Source of the DNA: Clostridia bacterium
GTDB taxonomy: Bacteria > Bacillota > Clostridia > Christensenellales > HGM11417
NCBI GenBank assembly: GCA_028700355.1
Contig: JAQVSX010000019.1
Span: forward strand, 1-8,243
Reading direction: 5' to 3'
DNA: 8,243 nucleotides
Below the pieces are notes generated by a model. The model was given only the letters and a program-made list of their open reading frames with translations. It had not been told where the DNA came from and made no database searches. Shown here one piece after another: positions 1-7,209 of this stretch. How positions within the stretch are numbered: position 1 is the stretch's first letter; each line of letters opens with the position of its first letter. The translations under genes were made by a program, and so were the position numbers.

Positions 1-854
1 GCTATACCGAAGAAGAAAAATTGCAAATTGCTAAGAGATATTTGCTGCCCAAACAAGCTGAGGCGAACGGAATTTATGTTAACAGCATAATATTATCTGA
101 CGATATAATAACCAGAATTATTCAGGATTACACAAGGGAATCCGGTGTTAGAAATTTGGAAAGGGAAATAGCAAATTTGTGCCGAAAGGTTGCAAAAAAT
201 TTTGTTGAGAAAAATGTAAATTTAAAACAACAAAAGATAATCATTGACACCGAAATGCTGGAAAAAATGCTGGGAGTGCCTAAATTTAAAAACGAAGAAA
301 AAAACGAAATTAATGAAATAGGGGCGGCAACAGGCCTTGCATGGACATCGCTTGGCGGTAAGACGCTTACAATAGAAGTACAGATAATGAAGGGAAAAGG
401 GGAGATAATGCTTACCGGTCATTTGGGCGATGTAATGAAAGAATCGGCAAAAACCGCTTTAGGATTTATACGTTCTCACGCTCAGGAATACGGGCTTGAC
501 TATACTTTGTTTACTGATTATGATATTCATATACATGTGCCGGAAGGTGCCGTTCCCAAAGATGGACCGAGCGCAGGCATTACCATTGCTACAGCTATTT
601 TTTCTGCTCTAACTAAAAAGGCGGTCAACAAAGATGTTGCAATGACGGGAGAAATTACTTTAAGGGGCAAGATACTCTCAATAGGCGGCTTAAAGGAAAA
701 AACGCTTGCCGCTCACAGAATGGGAATAAAAAAGGTGCTTATTCCCCGTGAAAACAGCAAAGATATTGCTGAAATTCCCGAAAACATAAAAAAAGAGCTT
801 GATATTGTATTGGTTGACAACATTAATAATGTTTTTAAGCAAGCATTGATTTAA
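1..854 (+). CDS. lon: ATP-dependent protease Lon, C-terminal part (5' end outside window)
   Basis: Lon is a cytosolic AAA+ serine protease that unfolds and degrades damaged and regulatory proteins. The frame is open from the left edge (first whole codon at 3) and reads [18 protein letters not shown], a typical stretch of the small helical AAA+ subdomain, so the gene starts upstream and a start at 21 would be false. Next comes [13 protein letters not shown], which carries the expected sensor-2 arginine (codon 150-152). The protease domain follows from about base 300 (GLAWTSLGG). It holds the catalytic serine in PKDGPSAG (codon 570-572) and the catalytic lysine in [12 protein letters not shown] (second Lys of LKEK, codon 699-701), matching E. 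coli S679 and K722. The protein ends soon after the fold, without a long tail. The substrate-binding N-domain and Walker motifs lie outside the window. It is followed 6 nt later by engB, a common Firmicute pairing. Confidence 0.97.
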   Translation, partial: YTEEEKLQIAKRYLLPKQAEANGIYVNSIILSDDIITRIIQDYTRESGVRNLEREIANLCRKVAKNFVEKNVNLKQQKIIIDTEMLEKMLGVPKFKNEEKNEINEIGAATGLAWTSLGGKTLTIEVQIMKGKGEIMLTGHLGDVMKESAKTALGFIRSHAQEYGLDYTLFTDYDIHIHVPEGAVPKDGPSAGITIATAIFSALTKKAVNKDVAMTGEITLRGKILSIGGLKEKTLAAHRMGIKKVLIPRENSKDIAEIPENIKKELDIVLVDNINNVFKQALI

Positions 855-860
855 GTTATT

Positions 861-1439
861 ATGATTATAAAAAATCCTACATTTATTAAATCAGCATCTG
901 ACAGCAACGGCTTTTACAGCAGCGAAAAAGCACAGATTGCCGTTGCGGGAAAATCTAATGTCGGCAAAAGCAGTTTTATAAATATGCTCGGGGGCAGCAA
1001 GATTGCCCGTACATCTGTTCAGCCCGGCAGAACAAGGCTTATAAATTATTTTGATATGGGCGGATTTATTCTGACGGATTTACCCGGCTACGGCTATGCA
1101 AAAGCGCCTAAATCTGAAATAAAAAAATGGGGAGAGCTGATAGATAGTTATTTTTCCGCTGAAAGCTCTTTAAAGGCGGTAATTATGCTTGTGGATATCA
1201 GACACAGCCCTTCGCAGCTTGATATACAGTTATCTAATTACCTGTATGCAAAACAGATACCTTTTATTATTTTTGCCACAAAAGCCGATAAAATAAGTAA
1301 AAGTAATACATATTTAAATATAAGGGAAATTGCCGCAGTTTTAAAGGTAGGACAGGATAATATTACAGCAGTTTCTAACACCAAAAAAACGGGCAAAGAT
1401 AAAGCGCTTTTGGCGATACAAAAATTATTACATCAGTAA
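861..1439 (+). CDS. engB: Ribosome biogenesis GTP-binding protein EngB/YsxC
   Basis: This TrmE-Era-EngA-EngB-type GTPase of 192 residues has the family's usual length. YsxC/EngB binds late 50S subunit precursors and is needed for their assembly; it was long described as a division or cell-cycle GTPase. Visible motifs are G1 GKSNVGKSS (30-38), the G2 threonine in QPGRTRLINYF (T58), G3 DLPGYGYA (73-80), G4 TKAD (140-143) and a G5-like VSNTKKTG (171-178). The PGRT and DLPGYGYA versions of G2 and G3 are typical of EngB rather than Era or Der. The ATG lies 6 nt after the lon stop and I see no good Shine-Dalgarno sequence before it, so translation is probably coupled to lon (inference). The stop codon merges with the terminator stem, which makes engB the last gene of the lon transcript. 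Confidence 0.96.
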   Translation: MIIKNPTFIKSASDSNGFYSSEKAQIAVAGKSNVGKSSFINMLGGSKIARTSVQPGRTRLINYFDMGGFILTDLPGYGYAKAPKSEIKKWGELIDSYFSAESSLKAVIMLVDIRHSPSQLDIQLSNYLYAKQIPFIIFATKADKISKSNTYLNIREIAAVLKVGQDNITAVSNTKKTGKDKALLAIQKLLHQ

Positions 1440-1478
1440 AGACAAATCGGTAAATTTTGGTTTGTCTTAATTTTTTTT
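1439..1478 (+). terminator. Intrinsic terminator after lon-engB
   Basis: AAGACAAA (1439-1446) pairs perfectly with TTTGTCTT (1461-1468). The stem can be extended inward by U-G, C-G, G-U and G-U pairs (1447-1450 with 1457-1460), leaving a 6-nt loop, TAAATT. Two As follow and then eight Ts (1471-1478). The first A of the stem is the last base of the engB stop codon. The stem is AT-rich, so termination may be partial. Confidence 0.8.
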
Positions 1479-1488
1479 AGTTAAAAAA

Positions 1489-1506
1489 TTTGCGCCTTGG
1501 CGCAAA
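1489..1506. repeat. Perfect 8-bp inverted repeat, possible operator or reverse-strand terminator
   Basis: TTTGCGCC at 1489-1496 and GGCGCAAA at 1499-1506 are exact reverse complements separated by TT. The G+C-rich core stands out in a very AT-rich intergenic region. A run of six As (1483-1488) flanks it on the left, so read on the minus strand it would be a hairpin followed by six Ts, the form of a terminator; however, I see no minus-strand gene for it to end. It also overlaps the weak candidate -35 of the surE promoter, where a dimeric repressor could bind. Its role is unknown. Confidence 0.6.
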
Positions 1507-1544
1507 AAGTATATATAATGCATATTCTATTAATAATATATAAT
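1490..1544 (+). promoter_or_regulatory. Probable promoter region of the surE-ispH/S1 operon
   Basis: Two perfect TATAAT hexamers lie at 1514-1519 and 1539-1544, each inside an identical 10-bp repeat ATATATAATG (1511-1520 and 1536-1545). For the first, TTGCGC at 1490-1495 with an 18-bp spacer is a weak -35 (3 of 6 bases match). The second has no recognisable -35. The first would start transcription near 1525 and give a leader of about 40 nt; the second would start near 1551, very close to the ribosome binding site. A promoter is expected because a terminator lies just upstream. Such hexamers are easily met by chance in AT-rich DNA, so the exact site is uncertain. Confidence 0.5.
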
Positions 1545-1567
1545 GTATAGGGTTCAGGAGATAATAC

Positions 1568-2323
1568 TTGAAAATACTTATAACCAATGACGACGGTATA
1601 TATGCCGAAGGCTTATTATCATTAATTAAGGCTTTTATTAAAGAAAATGATGTTATTGTTGCCGCTCCCGACAGCGAGCGTTCGGGCAGCGGACATTCAA
1701 CTTCTCTTAAAACACCGTTTAAATATAAAAAGGTTGATTTAGTGCAAGGCGCAATGTGTTACAGCGTTAGCGGCACTCCAGCAGATTGCGTTAAATTCGG
1801 AATAAGCTATATAGCAAAAAATGATATTGATATAGTAATATCAGGCATAAACCACGGCAGAAATTTAGGTACAGATGTGCTGTATTCCGGTACAGTGGGA
1901 GCTGCATTAGAGGCAGTCATAGGCGGATACAGCGCACTTGCTCTTTCCTACGGCGGCAAGGGCGGATGGCATTTTGATTATGCCGCAAGCTTTGCGGTAA
2001 AAAATATCAGTAAGTTAAGGGAGTTTTCTGCGGCTAAATATGCACTTAATATAAATTTCCCCGATTGCATGCCCGATAAAATAAAGGGAGTAAAAATAAC
2101 GCCCTTAGGAAGAGAAAAGTATAACGACAGGTATATAGCCTATAAGGCAAACGGCAAAGACGAGGGTTATATTCTTGACGGATTGCCGCATATACTTGCA
2201 GATAATCCCCCCGATTGCGATATAGTGCTAAGCTCTCATAATTATATTACAGTAACTCCGCTTAACCTTGACCTTACCGATTACGGCGCTATAAATAATT
2301 TTAACGGAGATATAGCATTGTGA
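1568..2323 (+). CDS. surE: 5'/3'-nucleotidase SurE
   Basis: SurE is a cytosolic, divalent-metal-dependent phosphatase that removes phosphate from nucleoside 5'- and 3'-monophosphates; some family members also attack short polyphosphate. The N-terminus MKILITNDDGIYAEG is diagnostic. The four metal ligands known for the Thermotoga maritima enzyme are at the same positions here: D8, D9, S39 (in PDSERSGSGHS) and N95 (in SGINHGRNLGTDVLYSGTVGAALE). The length of 251 residues is usual. The start is TTG: AGGAG at 1556-1560 lies 7 nt before it and an in-frame TAA at 1562-1564 excludes any earlier start. It is the first gene of a five-gene run. Its stop TGA overlaps the GTG of the next gene by 4 nt (GTGA), so translation of the two is probably coupled. 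Confidence 0.96.
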   Translation: MKILITNDDGIYAEGLLSLIKAFIKENDVIVAAPDSERSGSGHSTSLKTPFKYKKVDLVQGAMCYSVSGTPADCVKFGISYIAKNDIDIVISGINHGRNLGTDVLYSGTVGAALEAVIGGYSALALSYGGKGGWHFDYAASFAVKNISKLREFSAAKYALNINFPDCMPDKIKGVKITPLGREKYNDRYIAYKANGKDEGYILDGLPHILADNPPDCDIVLSSHNYITVTPLNLDLTDYGAINNFNGDIAL

Positions 2324-3531
2324 AAATTGCCGTAATAGGAGGAGGGCCTGCGGGAATTATGGCGGCGGCTGCTGCATCAAAAAGCGCCGATGTTATACTG
2401 ATTGAAAAAAACCGTAAAATTGGAAAGAAGTTGTTTATCACGGGCAAGGGCAGATGCAATATAACCAATAATTGCGATAAGAGAGAATTTTTAAACAATG
2501 TTGTAACTAACCAAAAATTTCTGTATAGCGCTATAAACGCTTTTTCTCCCGACGATACAATTGATTTGATTGAAAGGCTGGGCTGCCCTTTAAAGACTGA
2601 AAGGGGCGGCAGAGTATTTCCGCAAAGTGATAAGTCTTCTGATATAATTGCTGCGTTTGAAAGATATTTAAATGATTGCGGCGTAAAAATACTATATAAT
2701 ACTGCCTGTAAAAATATAACAAATAGCGGCGGCGGCTTTGATATTATGACTGACAGCGGAATAATATCAGCAGATAAGGTTATAATTTGCAGCGGCGGAA
2801 AATCATATTCTTCAACGGGAAGCAGTGGAGAGATGTTTGACATAATAAAAGGTTTAGGTCATACTGTAACGCAGCTGTTGCCGTCTCTTTGCCAAATAAT
2901 ATTAAAAGAAGATGTCGAAGCGCTTGCGGGGCTTACGCTTAAAAATGTTAAGGTAAGGGCGCTAGGCAGAAAAAAGATTTTTGAAGGTATGGGGGAACTG
3001 CTTTTTACACATAAAGGCATTTCGGGGCCGTTGGCTCTATCTATGTCTGCGTTTATAAACAAGTTTTATATTGACGGAATTAAGATTATAATAGATTTAA
3101 AGCCCGCACTTGAAGAAAATAAGTTGATAAACCGCATTAACAGAGATTTTTTAGAAGCAAAAAATAAGTTATTTAAAAATTCGCTTGATGATTTGTTGCC
3201 AAAAAGCCTTATACCAATTATAATTAATCTGTCAAAAATAAATCCTGACAAGCAATGCAACGCTGTAACAGCAATTGAAAGGCGGTATCTTGCAAATCTG
3301 CTTAAAAACCTTACCTTTACAGCGCATTGCCTTGACGATATAGAATACGCCATTGTTACAAGCGGAGGTGTTTCGGTAAAGGAAATTATTCCATCTACTA
3401 TGCAAAGCAGAGTAGTTGAAGGACTTTATTTTTGCGGAGAGGTAATAGATATAGACGCCCTTACCGGCGGCTTTAATATACAAACGGCGCTGTCAACCGG
3501 TTTTCTTGCCGGCGACTCATGCGTCAAATAA
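2320..3531 (+). CDS. HI0933/YhiN-family FAD-dependent oxidoreductase
   Basis: A flavoprotein of 403 residues, the usual length for the HI0933-like family (E. coli YhiN). It has an N-terminal Rossmann FAD site, GGGPAGIMAA (7-16), the ribose-binding acid at the end of the second strand (E29 in LIEKN), the family signature GKKLFITGKGRCNITN (35-50), an inner CSGGKSYSSTGSSG segment, and the C-terminal FAD motif GLYFCGEVIDIDALTGGFN (from 368). No signal peptide or membrane segment is visible, so it is cytosolic. The substrate is unknown. Databases often name relatives 'aminoacetone oxidase family' or BaiN (a bile-acid reductase of Clostridium scindens), but position between surE and cmk gives no support for bile-acid work, so I do not transfer that name. 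The GTG start is favoured by the GTGA overlap with surE, by GGAGA at 2306-2310 (9-nt spacing), and because the Rossmann strand begins at residue 3. Confidence 0.92.
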   Translation: MKIAVIGGGPAGIMAAAAASKSADVILIEKNRKIGKKLFITGKGRCNITNNCDKREFLNNVVTNQKFLYSAINAFSPDDTIDLIERLGCPLKTERGGRVFPQSDKSSDIIAAFERYLNDCGVKILYNTACKNITNSGGGFDIMTDSGIISADKVIICSGGKSYSSTGSSGEMFDIIKGLGHTVTQLLPSLCQIILKEDVEALAGLTLKNVKVRALGRKKIFEGMGELLFTHKGISGPLALSMSAFINKFYIDGIKIIIDLKPALEENKLINRINRDFLEAKNKLFKNSLDDLLPKSLIPIIINLSKINPDKQCNAVTAIERRYLANLLKNLTFTAHCLDDIEYAIVTSGGVSVKEIIPSTMQSRVVEGLYFCGEVIDIDALTGGFNIQTALSTGFLAGDSCVK

Positions 3532-3549
3532 ATTTATGAGGAATTTTTT

Positions 3550-4221
3550 ATGAAGAATATAAATATTGCCGTAGACGGACCGGCGGGAGCAGGTAAAAGC
3601 ACAGTCTCTAAAATCATAGCCGAAAAGTTGGGGTTAATGTATCTTGATACCGGTGCTATGTACAGGGCAGTTGCATTTAAGGCATTAGAAAACGACATTG
3701 ACCCCAACGATTATAATGCAGTTTTAAAATTACTTAAAAATACTAAAATAGATATAAAATACATAGACGGCGTGCAGCATATTATGCTTGACGGCAAAGA
3801 TGTATCTGAATCAGTACGCAGGCATAAAATATCGCAGGCGGCATCTGATATTTCTAAAATAAAAGAAGTGCGACTTATGCTTGTGGAAATTCAAAGAGAA
3901 ATAGCACGGCAAAATTCCGTTATTATGGACGGCAGAGACATAGGCAGTTTTGTTTTGCCAAATGCCGATTATAAGTTTTATATTACCGCTATACCTGAGG
4001 AAAGGGCAAAGAGAAGGCTTTTGGATTTAAGGGAAAAGGGACAGGACGAAAGCTTTGATGAAATATTAAAAAGTATTATGATAAGGGACGAAAACGATAA
4101 AAACAGAGATTTTGCACCTCTGATTAAGGCAGAGGACGCAATATTGATTGATACTACCAATTTAAATATTGAGCAGGTTTGCGAAAAAGTATTGTCAATA
4201 ATAAACATATCTAAGGAATAA
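3550..4221 (+). CDS. cmk: (d)CMP kinase
   Basis: Cytidylate kinase phosphorylates CMP and dCMP with ATP, feeding CDP into RNA, DNA and CDP-lipid synthesis. The protein of 223 residues opens with the P-loop GPAGAGKST (10-18), followed by the family motif YLDTGAMYRA (31-40; D33 is the substrate-binding acid). The CMP-binding insert and SESVRRHKISQAAS (86-99) come next, then R108 and MDGRDIGS (126-133), which contain further substrate-binding residues, and the arginine-rich lid EERAKRRLLDL. GAGG just upstream (3538-3541), about 8 nt before the ATG, is the ribosome binding site. The gene begins 18 nt after the flavoprotein stop. In many Firmicutes cmk precedes plsC and the ispH/S1 gene, as it does here, which supports the call. 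Confidence 0.97.
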   Translation: MKNINIAVDGPAGAGKSTVSKIIAEKLGLMYLDTGAMYRAVAFKALENDIDPNDYNAVLKLLKNTKIDIKYIDGVQHIMLDGKDVSESVRRHKISQAASDISKIKEVRLMLVEIQREIARQNSVIMDGRDIGSFVLPNADYKFYITAIPEERAKRRLLDLREKGQDESFDEILKSIMIRDENDKNRDFAPLIKAEDAILIDTTNLNIEQVCEKVLSIINISKE

Positions 4222-4231
4222 CTACAATATT

Positions 4232-4840
4232 ATGCTTTTTAAATTTATGAGAATGATAACTAATTTTATCGTAAGAGTTTTTTTTCCTACAAAGGTAATT
4301 GGAAAAGAAAACCTTATTGATGAAGGCTGCATTATTGTAAGCAATCATTATTCGGGCTGGGATATACCGATTATTTATAAGGCTATTCCATATAAAATGA
4401 ATATACTCGGCAAAAAAGAAGTCGTAAACTTAAAGATACTCGGCAAATTATTTAAAAAATTAGGTGCAATACCCGTTGACAGAGAAAATGTTAAGCCTTC
4501 AACTATAAGAGAGGTTATAGCTGTATTAAAAAAGGGCAACAAAATTGTTGTTTTTCCCGAAGGTACAAGAAAAAAACCCAAGGGTGAAAAAATAGGGAAA
4601 ATAAAACACGGAGCGTCTTTGTTTGCGCTTTCTACAAATGTCCCTGTAATTCCCGTAATCTTTGATAAAAGACCTCATATTTTCAGAAGAAATACACTGA
4701 TGATAGGCAAGCCTTTCAATATTGAAAATCTGAAACTAAATAAGGATAATATTGTAAAAGCATCTGATATTATACTAGATAAAATGAAAGAAGTTATAAA
4801 AGAATTAAAGGAATATAAAATAAATATCAAAAAGAAATGA
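4232..4840 (+). CDS. plsC: 1-acyl-sn-glycerol-3-phosphate acyltransferase (PlsC family)
   Basis: PlsC acylates lysophosphatidic acid at the 2-position to give phosphatidic acid, the precursor of all membrane phospholipids, and acts at the inner face of the cytoplasmic membrane. The 202-residue protein has the acyltransferase signatures in order: NHYSGWD with the HX4D catalytic pair H39/D44, GAIPVDRE (78-85), the phosphate-binding FPEGTR (108-113) and VPVIPV (137-142). The N-terminus (about 1-20) is hydrophobic with basic residues and probably attaches it to the membrane; I see no clear separate transmembrane helix. The ATG follows the cmk stop by 10 nt; the nearest purine-rich site, AAGGA at 4213-4217, is rather far, so translation may rely on coupling. 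The TGA overlaps the ATG of the next gene by 4 nt (ATGA). The true acyl donor and acceptor cannot be told from sequence. Confidence 0.92.
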   Translation: MLFKFMRMITNFIVRVFFPTKVIGKENLIDEGCIIVSNHYSGWDIPIIYKAIPYKMNILGKKEVVNLKILGKLFKKLGAIPVDRENVKPSTIREVIAVLKKGNKIVVFPEGTRKKPKGEKIGKIKHGASLFALSTNVPVIPVIFDKRPHIFRRNTLMIGKPFNIENLKLNKDNIVKASDIILDKMKEVIKELKEYKINIKKK

Positions 4841-7152
4841 AGATTACAGTAGCAAAGCACAGCGGGTTTTGTATGGGAGTTAAAAAGGCAGTAGAGACCG
4901 CGCTTGCCGTAAAAGATAAAAATATATATATATTAGGCGAATTGATACATAATCCCGCTGTAATTTCACATCTTAAAAATAATGGTATAAAAAAAATTGA
5001 CAGTTTAGATGAAATTGACAGTGGCACTGTTATAATTCGTTCTCACGGAGTGGGGAAGGATGTTTACAGTAAAATTTTTGAAAAAGGTTTAAATCTCGTC
5101 GACGCAACATGCTCGTATGTTAAAAACATACAGAAAAAGGCTGAGAAATATTACAAAAAGGGTTATCAGATTGTAATTATAGGAGATAAAAACCATCCCG
5201 AAGTTATCGGCATAAACGGCTGGTGTGATAACAGTGCAATAATATGCGATGAAGATTGTGAAAAAATTGATTTAAGTGGTTACAGCAAAATCTGTGTACT
5301 TGCTCAAACTACATTTTCACCTGAAAAATTTGAAAATATTTTGAAATATATTGTCGACGATAAGAAAATAGTTGAAGTTTTTAATACTATTTGTTATACT
5401 ACTGTTATGCGCCAGAAAGAGGCTATACAATTAGCTCGTGAAAACGATTGCATAATTGTTATCGGCGGAAAGAGCAGTAGCAATACGCAAAAGCTAAAAA
5501 GCCTCTGTAAAAATGAATGTGATAATGTCTTTTCAATTGAATATCCCAATGAAATTGACATTGTTGACATAATAAATAAATATAATAAAGTTGCAATTGT
5601 TGCGGGTGCATCAACTCCAAATGAGTTGATTAAGGAGGTTTATTTGAGCATGGAGCAAGTGGTTAAAGCGAATTTGGATGAAAATTCTGCTTCTACTGAA
5701 AAAGAGACGGTAAATTTGAATGTTGAAGATGTTGTAAAAACTGAAACAGAAGAAAAGACAGTATTACAAACAGAAGAAAATCAAGTTAATGAAGTGATTG
5801 AAAAGCAGCAGGAAGTAAAGACTGAAAGTGCTGTCGAAGTACAGGAACAAAAAGAAATAGCTGAAAAAGAGACTAAAAAAGAAAGCGTTATTACTTCTAT
5901 GGATCAGGCTATTAAAGAAATGGACAAAAAAGAAACTCATTTCAAAAAAGGTCAGGTTGTTAAAGCCATTATCGCATTAATTGAGGACGAAGGCTTATCG
6001 CTTGCGATAGGGACAAGAAAAAGTGATTACTTTCTTTCTAAGGATCATATAGAAATAGATTCTCAATACGATAAGACCAAATTTAATGTAGGCGATGTTA
6101 TAGATGTTGTCGTAACAAACACTTCACCATTGCAGCTTTCCAGAAAACAATTTTTTATAAATCAAAGAGACGATGCTTTGATAGAAGAATTTAAAAACGG
6201 CAAATTATTCCGTATAAAAATTAACGGATTTAATAAAGGTGGTCTTGTTTCTAAATTTGGCAGTTTTAATGTGTTTATCCCGTCATCACTTATACGCATG
6301 GGGTATGTAAAACCCGAAGAGTTTGAAAGATATAACGATAAAGAATTAAAGGTTAAATTGATTGAGGTAAAAGGCAAAACTATTATTGCTTCCGCTAAAG
6401 ATGTTATTTTAGAAGAACGTCAAAAAAGGGACGAAGCAAGAAACGCCGCAATCAAAGCATTTTTTGAAAGCATAGAGGTCGGACAGGTTGTAGAAGGCAA
6501 GGTTGTAAGGTTTACCGAATTCGGCGCTTTTGTAAACGTAAACGGATTTGATTGTCTTGCGCATATTTCAGACCTTGCTTGGACAAATGTTAAAAAGGCG
6601 GAAGATGTACTTGAAAAAAATAATACTTACGAATTTGTTATACTTAAAATAGACGACGAAAAGCAGCATATTTCCTTAGGTTATAAACAGCTTCAACCAA
6701 GACCTTGGGAACTTGCCGCTGAAAAATACCCCGAGGGCAGCATAATAAACGGCAAGGTAGTACGCATAGCGCCTTTCGGAGCTTTTGTAGAGGTAGAACC
6801 GGGAATAGACGGTCTTGTTCATGTGTCGCAGATAACTCACGAATGGATTGAAAACCCCGCAACTGCGTTAAAAGTCGGTGATGAAATCGAAGCAAAGGTA
6901 ATTGAAGTAAAACCCGATGCCCAGAAGCTTACGCTCAGTATTAAAGCTTTATTGCCTGAGCCAGAGGGCGGTATTGTCAAACCGTCTAAAAAGACAGATG
7001 GAGACAATGAAAAGAAAACAGTTGCCGCAAGAAAGCCCAGAATAAAGAGAGATCCTTCTGAGCTGAGAGAGTGGTCAAGTAATGACAACGCAGCTGCTTC
7101 CATAGGTGATTTGATAAATATTGAATTAGAAACAAAAGAAAACGAAGAATAA
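4837..7152 (+). CDS. ispH: Bifunctional IspH (HMBPP reductase) / ribosomal protein S1-like fusion
   Basis: One uninterrupted frame of 771 residues joins two proteins. Residues 1-270 are IspH (LytB), the iron-sulfur enzyme that makes IPP and DMAPP in the last step of the MEP pathway. The cluster cysteines C12 (HSGFCMGV), C92 (VDATCSYV) and C186 (ICYTTVMRQ) are all present, as are H38, H70, H120, the proton donor E122 (KNHPEV), SSN 214-216 and S259. Residues 275-368 are an acidic/Lys-rich linker of low complexity. Four S1 RNA-binding domains follow at about 369-437 (diverged), 452-522, 546-617 (FTEFGAFVNV) and 633-704 (IAPFGAFVEV), then a charged tail to 771. This fusion is known from Clostridia; S1 helps mRNA bind the 30S subunit. 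The start is set by the ATGA overlap with plsC and by the conserved N-terminus. A strong internal ribosome binding site at 5632-5638 may also release S1 alone. No terminator follows. Confidence 0.96.
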   Translation: MKITVAKHSGFCMGVKKAVETALAVKDKNIYILGELIHNPAVISHLKNNGIKKIDSLDEIDSGTVIIRSHGVGKDVYSKIFEKGLNLVDATCSYVKNIQKKAEKYYKKGYQIVIIGDKNHPEVIGINGWCDNSAIICDEDCEKIDLSGYSKICVLAQTTFSPEKFENILKYIVDDKKIVEVFNTICYTTVMRQKEAIQLARENDCIIVIGGKSSSNTQKLKSLCKNECDNVFSIEYPNEIDIVDIINKYNKVAIVAGASTPNELIKEVYLSMEQVVKANLDENSASTEKETVNLNVEDVVKTETEEKTVLQTEENQVNEVIEKQQEVKTESAVEVQEQKEIAEKETKKESVITSMDQAIKEMDKKETHFKKGQVVKAIIALIEDEGLSLAIGTRKSDYFLSKDHIEIDSQYDKTKFNVGDVIDVVVTNTSPLQLSRKQFFINQRDDALIEEFKNGKLFRIKINGFNKGGLVSKFGSFNVFIPSSLIRMGYVKPEEFERYNDKELKVKLIEVKGKTIIASAKDVILEERQKRDEARNAAIKAFFESIEVGQVVEGKVVRFTEFGAFVNVNGFDCLAHISDLAWTNVKKAEDVLEKNNTYEFVILKIDDEKQHISLGYKQLQPRPWELAAEKYPEGSIINGKVVRIAPFGAFVEVEPGIDGLVHVSQITHEWIENPATALKVGDEIEAKVIEVKPDAQKLTLSIKALLPEPEGGIVKPSKKTDGDNEKKTVAARKPRIKRDPSELREWSSNDNAAASIGDLINIELETKENEE
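5632..5652 (+). promoter_or_regulatory. Internal Shine-Dalgarno and in-frame start candidates inside ispH-S1
   Basis: AAGGAGG (5632-5638, followed by T) is a near-perfect match to the 16S rRNA anti-Shine-Dalgarno sequence. In the ispH-S1 frame it is followed by TTG at 5644 (spacing 5 nt, residue 270) and ATG at 5650 (spacing 11 nt, residue 272). The site falls right at the end of the IspH fold and before the linker. Use of the ATG would give a separate S1-like protein of 500 residues. The same bases encode Lys-Glu-Val of IspH, so chance is possible. Confidence 0.5.
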
Positions 7153-7180
7153 TTCTGAAATATTTTATTAAAGAAAATGC

Positions 7181-7209
7181 TTGTCAATTAATATTTGTTA
7201 TGATATACT
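7181..7209 (+). promoter_or_regulatory. Promoter of the rimP-nusA operon
   Basis: TTGTCA (7181-7186; one mismatch to TTGACA), a 17-bp spacer, and TATACT (7204-7209; one mismatch to TATAAT) preceded by an extended -10 TGA (7201-7203). This is the best housekeeping (SigA-type) promoter in the window. Transcription should begin near 7215-7217, giving a leader of about 70 nt before rimP. Confidence 0.8.

Noticed and set aside
21..60. Start of a small protein at TTG 21
   Set aside because: The frame is open to the left edge and the codons before 21 already encode conserved Lon residues (YTEEEK), so this is the inside of lon.
1440..1567. Small RNA or small gene in the engB-surE gap
   Set aside because: The gap is short and accounted for by a terminator, an inverted repeat and promoter elements; no start codon with a ribosome binding site and no further structured stretch is seen.
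2301..2843. 180-codon minus-strand open frame opposite the flavoprotein gene
   Set aside because: It lies wholly opposite a strongly conserved gene, has no family resemblance, and its hydrophobic, low-complexity composition is typical of the reverse of AT-rich coding DNA. The other minus-strand frames were rejected for the same reason.
2320..3531. Bile-acid reductase BaiN as the specific function of the flavoprotein
   Set aside because: Only the family-level FAD motifs are visible and none of the neighbours belongs to bile-acid metabolism; the name cannot be transferred.
5650..5940. Possible frameshift or assembly join between separate ispH and rpsA genes
   Set aside because: The frame is uninterrupted from IspH through the linker into S1, and the same fusion is known in Clostridia, so it is a real fusion rather than an artefact.
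6837..7187. 116-codon minus-strand open frame opposite the S1 C-terminus
   Set aside because: Mirror of the S1 coding sequence, Ser/Phe-rich, no recognisable domain, and no promoter or ribosome binding site noted.
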